From Algorimicrobium sediminis (lineage in GTDB: Bacteria; Bacteroidota; Bacteroidia; Flavobacteriales; Flavobacteriaceae), in assembly GCF_042684585.1 (NCBI RefSeq), contig NZ_JBHULS010000004.1, forward strand, positions 124,001 to 188,000: DNA of 64,000 bases, given 5' to 3'. Position numbers and translations under genes: made by a program. Below are positions 19,024 through 26,731 of this stretch, piece by piece (the first letter of the stretch is position 1; every line of letters starts with the position of its first letter). The notes beneath the pieces are model-generated. The model worked only from the letters and a program-made list of their open reading frames with translations. It did not search any database and was not told the origin of the DNA.

Positions 19024-20118
19024 ATGAAAGTAACATTAAGACAACGCAAAAAGAATGATAAAATAAGTCTGTATTTAGATTACTATCATAAAGGAAAACG
19101 CAAAACCGAGTATTTGCGATTATACCTTACACCTAATCCTAAAACTAAAACCGAAAGAGAGGTTAACAAGAAAACCAAGCAATTAGCAGAAACCATTTGC
19201 GCACAACGCCAAATAGAAATACAAAATGGTATTTATGGCTTTCAGGATATTGAGAAATTAAAAGGAAGCTTTATTACTTATGTTACGGCTTTAGCTGAAA
19301 AGAAAAATACCAGCTCTGGCAACTATGGTAATTGGAACAGTATGCTAAAGCACCTAAAAACTTTTTGTCCAACAGACGTTAGTTTTCAAGATATTGATAA
19401 GGATTTCGTAGAACGCTTTAAAGAGTATTTAGATAAGGATGCAATGGCAAGAGCAGGTAAAAAATTATCTCAAAACTCTAAATATTCATACTATGGTAAG
19501 TTTTGTGCAGCTTTAAAGCAAGCGGTTAAGGATGGCATTTTAAAAGTTAATCCTGCTAATGGTGTAGATTATTTCAAACAAGGAGAACCTCAACGAGAAT
19601 TTTTAACGCTTGATGAATTACAAAAGGCAGTTAACACAGAATGTGAATTACCATTATTAAAAAATGCTTTTATATTTTCAGCCCTTACCGGATTACGTTG
19701 GTCAGATATTGAAAAATTGTTGTGGTCAGAAATTCAACACTCTAAAGAAATGGGTTATTACATACGTTTCAGACAAAAGAAAACCAAAGGCGCTGAAACC
19801 TTACCAATTTCAGAACAGGCAAGAGAATTATTAGGAGAAGCAGGAAAACCCGAAGCAAAAGTTTTTGAAGGTTTACATTATAGTGCCTGGTCAAATCTGA
19901 AATTGCAACAATGGATGTTGAAAGCAGGTATTACAAAAGATATTACATTTCATTGTGCGCGTCATACCTATGCTACTTTACAGTTAACTTTGGGTACAGA
20001 TATTTACACAGTATCAAAATTATTAGGTCATAAGGAATTGAGAACAACACAGATTTATGCCAAAGTAATTGATGATAAAAAGAAAGAAGCTGCTAACCGT
20101 ATTCAATTGGATTTATAA
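19024..20118 (+). CDS. Tyrosine recombinase / integrase
   Basis: 364 aa. It has an N-terminal arm-binding domain (first ~90 residues, LRQRKKNDKISLYLDYY), a SAM-like core-binding domain to about 185, and a catalytic domain. The active-site residues are visible: Arg in ALTGLRWSDIEKL near 223, HxxR in HCARHTYAT near 318, His in LLGHKELRTT and the nucleophile Tyr in QIYAKV near 347. Located next to attL, it is the enzyme expected to integrate and excise the island at mnmE. It overlaps the next gene by one base (TAATG). Confidence 0.95.
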   Translation: MKVTLRQRKKNDKISLYLDYYHKGKRKTEYLRLYLTPNPKTKTEREVNKKTKQLAETICAQRQIEIQNGIYGFQDIEKLKGSFITYVTALAEKKNTSSGNYGNWNSMLKHLKTFCPTDVSFQDIDKDFVERFKEYLDKDAMARAGKKLSQNSKYSYYGKFCAALKQAVKDGILKVNPANGVDYFKQGEPQREFLTLDELQKAVNTECELPLLKNAFIFSALTGLRWSDIEKLLWSEIQHSKEMGYYIRFRQKKTKGAETLPISEQARELLGEAGKPEAKVFEGLHYSAWSNLKLQQWMLKAGITKDITFHCARHTYATLQLTLGTDIYTVSKLLGHKELRTTQIYAKVIDDKKKEAANRIQLDL

Positions 20119-21068
20119 TGAAAGGAAATGTATTTGCAAGTTTGGTATCGATTACCAACGGATTACATAGAGACAATAGATCAGAACGAGAATTTAATTT
20201 TTTGAACTCTGAATTAACGGAAACACCAAAAGCTAATAATGCGGTTTTTAAAGTAAACTTTAAAAGACCTTTAAACAGTAAAAAAGAATATTACTTCAAG
20301 TTGATTTCAAATGATACTGAAACTGAATTAGAAGCATTAAAATCCCAATTCCCAAAAGATGCTACAGAACCAGAAAACAAGTATAACTATACCGTACAAT
20401 TTAATAAGTTCAATAAGTATTTAAAGGATATTGCCGCCTATATTAAAAAGCAGTCTATAAGTAACGATTTAGGCAATGATGCCGATTATACCATCAATTA
20501 CTTGAAAGTATCTGCAATTCGTTTATATGCTGAACTACAAGAGCAATATGGACAGTTTTCGGATACAGCTTTATTTTCAATTCAAGAAATAGCAGAAAAG
20601 TATTTTAACGATACTGATTTTGATGCTTCAATATTTATAAAGTTAGAAGCTGATAAAAAAGAGGTGGTTAAAAAGCCATCTACACCGAAAAGCAAACCAA
20701 AAACCTCATTCGGTTATAAAAATAAAGACACATCTGGACTATTGAAAGTATTAAACGATTTTCAATTAAGGGTTGATTTGCTTGATAATAGAACTACAGT
20801 ACAACAGTTATTTAACCTATTAATAGCAAAAGATTTTACAGAGGCAAATACACAAATTTATATTCAATGCGAAACAACACAGTTTAGTTATATTGTAGAT
20901 GTTCTAAAACCATTCTTTACAGGATTCAATCCTACTTCTATTGAGCGTTCAGGTAAATTTATTACCAAAACAGGCACGCTATTAAAAGCAAACAATCTTC
21001 ATAAAAACAAAGTCCACAACCCAAAAGAAAAGGAAGAAATAGACAATATTATCCAACAACTGCAATAA
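20118..21068 (+). CDS. Hypothetical protein coupled to the integrase
   Basis: 316 aa, soluble, rich in Lys, Asn and aromatic residues. I do not recognise a domain. The N-terminal half is helical (YTVQFNKFNKYLKDIAAYIKK), a basic Pro/Lys/Ser linker (VVKKPSTPKSKPKTS) lies near residue 195, and the C-terminal ~110 residues look like a second compact helical domain. Its start overlaps the integrase stop by one base, so it is translationally coupled and likely belongs to the integration or maintenance module. Followed by a 12-bp perfect hairpin. Confidence 0.65.
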   Translation: MKGNVFASLVSITNGLHRDNRSEREFNFLNSELTETPKANNAVFKVNFKRPLNSKKEYYFKLISNDTETELEALKSQFPKDATEPENKYNYTVQFNKFNKYLKDIAAYIKKQSISNDLGNDADYTINYLKVSAIRLYAELQEQYGQFSDTALFSIQEIAEKYFNDTDFDASIFIKLEADKKEVVKKPSTPKSKPKTSFGYKNKDTSGLLKVLNDFQLRVDLLDNRTTVQQLFNLLIAKDFTEANTQIYIQCETTQFSYIVDVLKPFFTGFNPTSIERSGKFITKTGTLLKANNLHKNKVHNPKEKEEIDNIIQQLQ

Positions 21069-21070
21069 AA

Positions 21071-21101
21071 AACAGTAAGATTAGTAAGAAATCTTACTGT
21101 T
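21071..21101 (+). terminator. Hairpin after integrase operon
   Basis: AACAGTAAGATT (21071-21082) and AATCTTACTGTT (21090-21101) form a perfect 12-bp stem with a seven-base loop, just after the stop at 21068. There is no strong T-run; it is a terminator or processing structure. Repeated TAAGA/TCTTAC words continue to about 21127. Confidence 0.55.
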
Positions 21102-21225
21102 CTCTTACCCTCATTTTACACTCTTACTAAAATCCGATAGCCAATTTTAAACCTTTGTCCTGTTCTTGAAAACCAAGAATGACATTTGGCCAGATGTCCA
21201 TTTCTATTTTTAAAATTAATTAGTT

Positions 21226-21525
21226 ATGGACGAAATATTAGAACGTCTTAAAATTATTGAAGCACATGTTTTAGACAGAAACATTATTGTAAAAAACGTA
21301 TTGAGTTTTAATGAAGCCTGTAAATTTTTGGAATTGTCACAATCCCATTTATACAAGCTTACAAGTACTGGAAATATTCCACATTACAAACCGAATGGTA
21401 AGAAGATTTATTTCAACAGAGCAGAATTAGAACAATGGTTATTGAGTAACCGTGTTGATTCACAAGATGAAATCGAACAGCAAGCTGCCGATTACTTAAT
21501 CAAGAAAGGAGCGGTGAAGTTATGA
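21226..21525 (+). CDS. Helix-turn-helix domain protein (excisionase family)
   Basis: 99 aa. An N-terminal helix is followed by the excisionase-like winged helix: LSFNEACKFLELSQSHLYKLT near residue 27, then IPHYKPNGKKIYFNRAELEQWL. Such proteins bind DNA next to integrase or replication genes in Bacteroidota elements. Its stop overlaps the next HTH gene's start by four bases (GTTATGACTG), so the two are likely co-translated paralogues. Confidence 0.85.
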   Translation: MDEILERLKIIEAHVLDRNIIVKNVLSFNEACKFLELSQSHLYKLTSTGNIPHYKPNGKKIYFNRAELEQWLLSNRVDSQDEIEQQAADYLIKKGAVKL

Positions 21526-21818
21526 CTGAAATAATCGATTTACTCTTGGCGCTCTCACAAGAAATAAAGGACTTAAAAGCACGTATCGAGTTGTTGCGAC
21601 ATACAAGAGCAGAAGTGTTGAAAGATACGTGGATAGACAACCAAGACGTATTGCAGACCTTACACATCAGTAAGCGAACCTTACAAACCTTTAGAGATAA
21701 CGGAACACTACCTTATAGCAAGGTAAAGGGTAAGTTTTATTACAAGGTGTCCGATGTGGAGCAATTGCTTCAAGACAACTACTACAACCATAATTTCAAG
21801 CAAGATGGAAGTAAGTAG
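21522..21818 (+). CDS. Second helix-turn-helix domain protein
   Basis: 98 aa. The helix-turn-helix is at about residues 38-85 (VLQTLHISKRTLQTFRDNGTLPYSKVKGKFYY cut into the usual recognition helix and wing). The N-terminus is a short helix LLALSQEIKDLKARIELL, possibly a dimerisation coiled coil. It overlaps both the preceding HTH gene and the following VirE_N gene, forming one packed operon that leads into the replication-like genes. Confidence 0.83.
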   Translation: MTEIIDLLLALSQEIKDLKARIELLRHTRAEVLKDTWIDNQDVLQTLHISKRTLQTFRDNGTLPYSKVKGKFYYKVSDVEQLLQDNYYNHNFKQDGSK

Positions 21819-22713
21819 AGAGGCAATTTTAAACAAAACACATTACGGCATAAAAATTTATGCCTACGTGTTAAGACAGTATTATCCTGAAACAACAGTC
21901 CTTTCTGTAAAAGGAAGGGACTGCGGGATAACCCGAAACCCTTTTAATGGTGGTAAAGAAACCTTACGGATTCATATTGATGGTGTAATAGCAACGCATC
22001 GAGATACAGAGTTACAAACCTTTAACGGTGATGTATTCGATTTTGCGCAATACCATTTCAGAATAACCGATGAAGAAGAATTGTTACTCAAGATTAACCA
22101 AGAGTTGCATCTCAATTTAGAAGTCAAGGAAAAAAACCAATTAGATTGGTTGAATGGTCCAGACGATACCTGGTATGCATACTGTAGCTTTTTCAAAGCC
22201 CCAGTTCGCAATGTGTTTCCTGCGGAAACTTTGCGATTACATCAAGTATTTGCATTAATCACAAGTGATAAATACAAAAGAATTACTGAAGATTTAAGAG
22301 CAATAACCGATGTAAAAGAAGCACGTAAATTCAAAGCGAATCGCTTTGATTACGTAACCTTTTCAGGAACTTTTGAAAAGCGTAATGATAGCAATTTGTT
22401 ACAGCATTCCAATCTATTAACCATTGATTTCGACCATTTAGAAAACTTACAAGAGTTAAAAGCACAATTACTAAACGATGAATGTTTTGAAACCGAAATG
22501 CTATTTACATCACCTTCTGGTGATGGCCTAAAATGGATTATCAGAATAGATGTTTCAGAAGTAACACATTCAGAGTATTTCACAGCAGTGGCAAATTATA
22601 TTAAGCATACATATAACATTAAGGTTGACCAGTCAGGTAAAGACGTTTCCAGAGCGTGTTTTTTACCATACGACCCGACAGCCTTTTTACATAAAAGACA
22701 CCAAGCATTATGA
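21805..22713 (+). CDS. VirE_N / BT4734-type protein (primase-like N-terminal partner)
   Basis: About 302 aa from the ATG at 21805; longer forms read into the previous gene's end and are less likely. A first part (VLRQYYPETTVLSVKGRDCG) is followed by the BT4734/BF3469-type VirE N-terminal domain, recognisable by FDYVTFSGTFEKR, LLTIDFDHL and TSPSGDGLKWIIRID, i.e. an archaeo-eukaryotic primase-like region with Asp pairs. In Bacteroidota islands this gene normally precedes a DUF3987 protein. It overlaps the next gene by four bases. A role in element replication is inferred. Confidence 0.8.
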   Translation: MEVSREAILNKTHYGIKIYAYVLRQYYPETTVLSVKGRDCGITRNPFNGGKETLRIHIDGVIATHRDTELQTFNGDVFDFAQYHFRITDEEELLLKINQELHLNLEVKEKNQLDWLNGPDDTWYAYCSFFKAPVRNVFPAETLRLHQVFALITSDKYKRITEDLRAITDVKEARKFKANRFDYVTFSGTFEKRNDSNLLQHSNLLTIDFDHLENLQELKAQLLNDECFETEMLFTSPSGDGLKWIIRIDVSEVTHSEYFTAVANYIKHTYNIKVDQSGKDVSRACFLPYDPTAFLHKRHQAL

Positions 22714-24461
22714 CTAAAATATTTAACCCAAAAGAATGGTTGAAAGTTCCAGAAGAACAACCAGAGCCAATACGCAACAACGCAACAACAAATGTTGTTG
22801 CTGTTACTGATAATGACATTGAAACCTACATTTCTGCAATTGAACAATCAGGCATAGACATCACAGGAAATTATACCACTTGGAGAGATTTAGGATTTGC
22901 TTTAGCTGAAGAATATGGAGAAACAGGAAGAGACTATTTTCACCGTATAAGTAAAAACTATGTAGGTTATGATTCAAAAGAATGTGACGAACAATTCAAT
23001 AAATGCCTTAATGCCAAAGGGCACGGCATTAGCATTGCAACGTTTTACCATTATGTACATCAGGCAGGTATAAAACCAATGAAGCAACAAAATAACAGCG
23101 AGGTTGCAACAAATGTTGCAACGGTTGTTGATGCACCAGAAACAACAATGCCAACAATACCGGATGAGGTATTTAATACCTTACCGCAGTTTTTACAACA
23201 AGTTGTAAACCCTGCGAGTAGTCAAGAGGAAAAGGACATTTTGTTGTTAGGAGCTTTGACGGCTTTTAGTGCCTGTTTTCCTAAACTCTTTGGTATCTAC
23301 GACCAACGCAAAGTATTTAGCAATCTATATCTATTTGTGACAGCACCTGCATCTGCAGGTAAAGGCAGGCTTAACCAAATTAAAAATTTGGTAGATCCTG
23401 TTCATAAATTAAAGCGTGAGCAAGCCAAAGGGCTAAAGCAGCAGTTTAATACAGAAATGGCAACCTACAATATGAACAAGGGTAAAGATGAAAACTTGGA
23501 GAAACCAGGTAAGCCACCCGAAAGAATGTTGTTCATACCTGCCAATAATAGTGTTACAGGTGTATATCAATTAATTTCTGATAATGAAGGGAGAGGATTG
23601 ATTTTTGAAACCGAAGGCGATACATTAGCACAAGCATTTAAAAGCGATTACGGTAATTATTCTGATGGTTTTCGTAAAGCGTTTCATCACGAAACCATTA
23701 GCTATTATCGTAGAACCGATAGAGAATATGTAGATATTGAAAAACCGTGTTTATCTACTGTATTGTCAGGAACACCCAAGCAAGTCGCAACCTTAATCCC
23801 CAATGCAGAAAATGGTTTGTTCAGTCGCTTTATGTTCTATTATATGAATATTAAACCCACGTGGAAAAACGTGTTTTCAAGTAATAACAATGTTGGGTTA
23901 GATGATTACTATTCGCAATTAGGCAATGAGTTTTTAGGCTTATACAAAACCTTAAAGAATAATCCAGAAATCGAAGTAAGATTGACTTTGCAACAACAAC
24001 AGCAATTCAATACGTTTTTTGAATCCTTACAGACCAAATACATCAACTTACAACCCGAAGAGTATATTGCAACCATTAGACGATTAGGCTTAATTGCATT
24101 TCGGCTAATGATGCTATTCACAGCATTTCGCATTATGGAAGATGGTGATGTCAATCAAGTAAAAGAATGTGAGGATGTCGATTTTCAAAATGCACTAACA
24201 ATCATTGCTATTTTAGTAAAGCATAGCAGTAAAGTGTTCAACGATTTGCCAATAGAACAAAAAGCGGTAAAACGCTTAAACCGAAAGGAACGCTTTTTAG
24301 AAAGCCTTCCAAAGCATTTTAGCAGACAAGACTATTTAGATTTGGCAACAACCCAAAACATCCCACATAAAACGGCAGAAGGCTACATTACCAAATTTGT
24401 AGAAGCAGGATTAATGCATAGAGAAGCACATAATAGCTACTCTAATCCTGCAAAAGCATAA
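22710..24461 (+). CDS. PriCT_2-DUF3987 primase/helicase-like protein
   Basis: 583 aa. A PriCT_2 primase C-terminal domain spans about residues 32-115 (YISAIEQSGIDITGNY, WRDLGFALAEEYG). The DUF3987 domain fills most of the rest, with a P-loop-like APASAGKGRLNQI near 207 and LIFETEGDTLAQAF near 302. The C-terminus resembles a small winged helix (SRQDYLDLATTQNIPHKTAEGYITKF). Together with the overlapping VirE_N gene it probably forms a split primase-helicase for island replication after excision. No relaxase accompanies it. Confidence 0.8.
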   Translation: MTKIFNPKEWLKVPEEQPEPIRNNATTNVVAVTDNDIETYISAIEQSGIDITGNYTTWRDLGFALAEEYGETGRDYFHRISKNYVGYDSKECDEQFNKCLNAKGHGISIATFYHYVHQAGIKPMKQQNNSEVATNVATVVDAPETTMPTIPDEVFNTLPQFLQQVVNPASSQEEKDILLLGALTAFSACFPKLFGIYDQRKVFSNLYLFVTAPASAGKGRLNQIKNLVDPVHKLKREQAKGLKQQFNTEMATYNMNKGKDENLEKPGKPPERMLFIPANNSVTGVYQLISDNEGRGLIFETEGDTLAQAFKSDYGNYSDGFRKAFHHETISYYRRTDREYVDIEKPCLSTVLSGTPKQVATLIPNAENGLFSRFMFYYMNIKPTWKNVFSSNNNVGLDDYYSQLGNEFLGLYKTLKNNPEIEVRLTLQQQQQFNTFFESLQTKYINLQPEEYIATIRRLGLIAFRLMMLFTAFRIMEDGDVNQVKECEDVDFQNALTIIAILVKHSSKVFNDLPIEQKAVKRLNRKERFLESLPKHFSRQDYLDLATTQNIPHKTAEGYITKFVEAGLMHREAHNSYSNPAKA

Positions 24462-24495
24462 ATAAGGAAATTAAGGATTTAAGGAATTAAACATG

Positions 24496-24616
24496 TTATG
24501 TCAGTCTACAGCCTTACTTTTTGTTTAATAACGTCAGCTTACAAACTGACTAAATATTTGTATATGTCAGGTTAAAACCTTACGTTTGTGTATAATATGT
24601 CAGTCTAAAGCCTTAC
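24496..24616 (+). promoter_or_regulatory. Four-copy 33-bp-phased repeat array (probable operator) before the Xre-Fic pair
   Basis: Units of the form TATGTCAGTCTAAAGCCTTAC begin at 24496, 24529, 24562 and 24595, exactly 33 bp apart. Copy 2 is the most divergent but contains a clean dyad GTCAG-N8-CTGAC. The last unit ends three bases before the Xre gene start at 24620. The spacing of about three helical turns places all copies on one DNA face, as expected for cooperative binding by the downstream Xre regulator. Confidence 0.7.
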
Positions 24617-24619
24617 ATT

Positions 24620-25078
24620 ATGAATAAGAAGCGATTACAATTAGAACAATTAGACCGAAAATTAAAAGGGTTTAATACAGCTGCTCAAGTAACACCACCA
24701 CCAACAGGTTGGCTTAAAGCGGTAAGAGTGTCTTTAGGGATGTCTTTACAGCAGTTGGCAGATAAGTTGTCTATTACAAAGCAGAGTGTACAGGAGATTG
24801 AAAAAAGGGAAAAAGAAGGAAATATAACCCTCAAAACCTTAAAAGATACAGCCAGTGCGCTCGATATGCAATTGGTATATGGCTTCGTGCCTAAAGATGG
24901 TACGTTAGATGATTTAATAGAGCGAAAAGCCAAAGAATTGGCAATACGTATTGTGTCAAGAACATCTAACACAATGAAACTGGAAGATCAAGAAAACTCT
25001 AAACAACGTATTAAAAAAGCGATTGAAGAGCGCACCACCATTATTAAAAATGAAATGCCAAAAATGCTATGGGATTAA
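24620..25078 (+). CDS. Xre-family regulator, 'mobile mystery protein A' type
   Basis: 152 aa. The Xre helix-turn-helix covers about residues 33-90 (AVRVSLGMSLQQLADKLSITKQSVQEIEKRE). The N-terminal QLEQLDRKLKGF and the stretch after the HTH (YGFVPKDGTLDDLIERKA) are typical of the family called mobile mystery protein A, which is always paired with a Fic protein B and often found on mobile elements. It overlaps the fic gene by 10 bases and is preceded by the 33-bp-phased repeats, so autoregulation of a toxin-antitoxin-like pair is likely. Confidence 0.88.
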   Translation: MNKKRLQLEQLDRKLKGFNTAAQVTPPPTGWLKAVRVSLGMSLQQLADKLSITKQSVQEIEKREKEGNITLKTLKDTASALDMQLVYGFVPKDGTLDDLIERKAKELAIRIVSRTSNTMKLEDQENSKQRIKKAIEERTTIIKNEMPKMLWD

Positions 25079-25665
25079 ACCTGGACTACATAGATGGGCA
25101 AACCCCAATTGATGAAGAAGAAAAAGAGGGTTTACTCATAGAAACCATATCCGCTAAAGGTGAATTGGACGAGTTTGAACAACTCAATATCGAAGAAGCC
25201 TTACAGTGGATATTTGGTAAAAAGTTCAAACCAAAGCAGGTATTCACAGAGAAATTTATTTGCGATTTACACAAACGAATGTATGGCAATGTATGGGCGT
25301 GGGCTGGTACATTCAGAAAAACAGAAAAAAACATAGGGGTTAAGAGTTATCTAATCCCAATCCAGTTAAAAGCCCTTTGTGATGATACGCTGTTTTGGAT
25401 AGAAAACAAAACCTATCCACCAGAAGAAATCGCTATTGGTTTTAAACATAGGTTGGTAAGCATACATTGTTTCCCTAATGGAAATGGGAGGCATAGTAGA
25501 TTGATGGCAGACATTATTATCGAAAAACTATTTGGCAAAGAACCCTTCTCTTGGGGTGCAGCAAATCTCTCTAAAGATAGCGATACACGTAAAGCCTATC
25601 TTAAAGCAGTAAAACAAGCCGATGATAACGACTACAAACCTTTATTGGACTTTGCTAATTCTTAA
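25069..25665 (+). CDS. Fic-family protein, 'mobile mystery protein B' type
   Basis: 198 aa. The Fic active-site loop is present as HCFPNGNGRHSR near residue 141 (canonical HPFxxGNGR with Pro replaced by Cys at position 2). Upstream WAWAGTFRKTEKNIG near 78 is the flap region typical of Fic/DOC proteins. Fic enzymes transfer AMP or other nucleotide moieties to protein targets. No clear [S/T]xxxE[G/N] inhibitory helix is seen in the protein itself, so inhibition could come from the paired Xre protein. Target unknown. Confidence 0.9.
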   Translation: MGLNLDYIDGQTPIDEEEKEGLLIETISAKGELDEFEQLNIEEALQWIFGKKFKPKQVFTEKFICDLHKRMYGNVWAWAGTFRKTEKNIGVKSYLIPIQLKALCDDTLFWIENKTYPPEEIAIGFKHRLVSIHCFPNGNGRHSRLMADIIIEKLFGKEPFSWGAANLSKDSDTRKAYLKAVKQADDNDYKPLLDFANS

Positions 25666-26216
25666 TTCCCATAAATACCTTAAATTCAATGCTGTAATTA
25701 CATCAGCAGACGAATTTTGGTCGTAGGTCTTTTGAGAATACTGCTTTAACAAAAACCTGAAAATGACCACCGTACTAACTGTACGAACACGGTTAAGGAA
25801 GCGAGGATTTTAAATCCTCATTTCTTTGCATAACATTTAGATTCCTTAAAATCCTTAACATCCTCATATCCTTACAATGTCATTGCGAGCGTAGTGCGGA
25901 AATCTATAAAAAGGTCTATGAGTGTTCACTAAATCAAAATGTTCATTGTCACTGAACACTTAAAAATAATGAACACTATAACTGGCATAACGTTTTCAAT
26001 AATAAACTTGAAATTAAAAATTTCTTACGGAAAACCGTATCAATGTTAAAGTGTTAAAAACTACTTTTATTTTTCTATTTGCCTTTTAGGGTTCTTTGTT
26101 TTCTTTTCTTATTTTTAAAAGCTAAAAGTATCCCTAAAGACAGTTTAAGCAATAGCAAATTTTACGATACTATGGTATGGTAAGGTGGGCTCTTGCGCTA
26201 TTTTAAAACAAGTTCA
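25666..26216. other. 551-bp gene-free region inside the island
   Basis: No credible reading frame is seen. It contains a copy of a dispersed intergenic repeat (TCATTGCGAGCGTAGTGC near 25879), a GTTCATTGTCACTGAACAC near-palindrome near 25940, and a long AT-rich stretch ending in TACGATACTATGGTATGGTA (about 26164-26183) before the ORF6N gene. The promoter of the ORF6N-Argonaute unit should lie here. Confidence 0.5.
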
Positions 26217-26723
26217 ATGCAATTACAGGTAATTCAAAATAAAATTTATCAAGTGCGAGGCGAACGAATTATGTTGGATTTCGACCTTGCTGAATTGTAT
26301 CAAGTAGAAACCAGAGTACTTAAACAAGCTGTAAGAAGAAATCTGGATAGATTTCCACAAGACTTTATGTTCGAACTTACAAAAGAAGAGTACGATAACT
26401 TGACATCACAAAATGTGATCTCAAGTCATGGAGGTCGTCGTTATATGCCTTTTGCCTTTACTGAACAAGGAGTAGCAATGTTATCAAGCATACTCAACAG
26501 TAAAAAAGCAATCGATGTAAATATAGCAATTATTAGAGCCTTTGTAGTGTTACGTCAACATTTGGCAGATTACAAAGACCTCAAAGAAGAAATTGCTAAA
26601 CTCGAAAAGCAAATGAATACCAAATTCAAGGACATCAACCAAGCCTTAAATTACCTCTTAAACAAAGATCAGCAACAAACACAACAGGCCAATAGAAAAC
26701 AAATCGGATTTAAAAAGAACTAA
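26217..26723 (+). CDS. ORF6N-domain protein
   Basis: About 168 aa from the ATG at 26217; an upstream TTG at 26193 is possible but adds eight non-conserved residues. The ORF6N domain is at about residues 8-95: VRGERIMLDFDLAELYQVETR, LKQAVRRNLDRFPQDFMFEL and RRYMPFAFTEQGVAML. A C-terminal helix (EIAKLEKQMNTKFKDINQAL) can form a coiled coil. ORF6N is a DNA-binding domain of phage and island proteins, often anti-repressor-like. The Argonaute gene begins only eight bases after its stop, so the pair is very probably one transcript. Confidence 0.9.
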   Translation: MQLQVIQNKIYQVRGERIMLDFDLAELYQVETRVLKQAVRRNLDRFPQDFMFELTKEEYDNLTSQNVISSHGGRRYMPFAFTEQGVAMLSSILNSKKAIDVNIAIIRAFVVLRQHLADYKDLKEEIAKLEKQMNTKFKDINQALNYLLNKDQQQTQQANRKQIGFKKN

Positions 26724-26731
26724 CCTTATAA

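Noticed and set aside
24496..24616. The 33-bp repeats as replication iterons
   Set aside because: They lie directly against the Xre gene rather than the DUF3987 gene, so an operator is the simpler reading; an origin role is not excluded.
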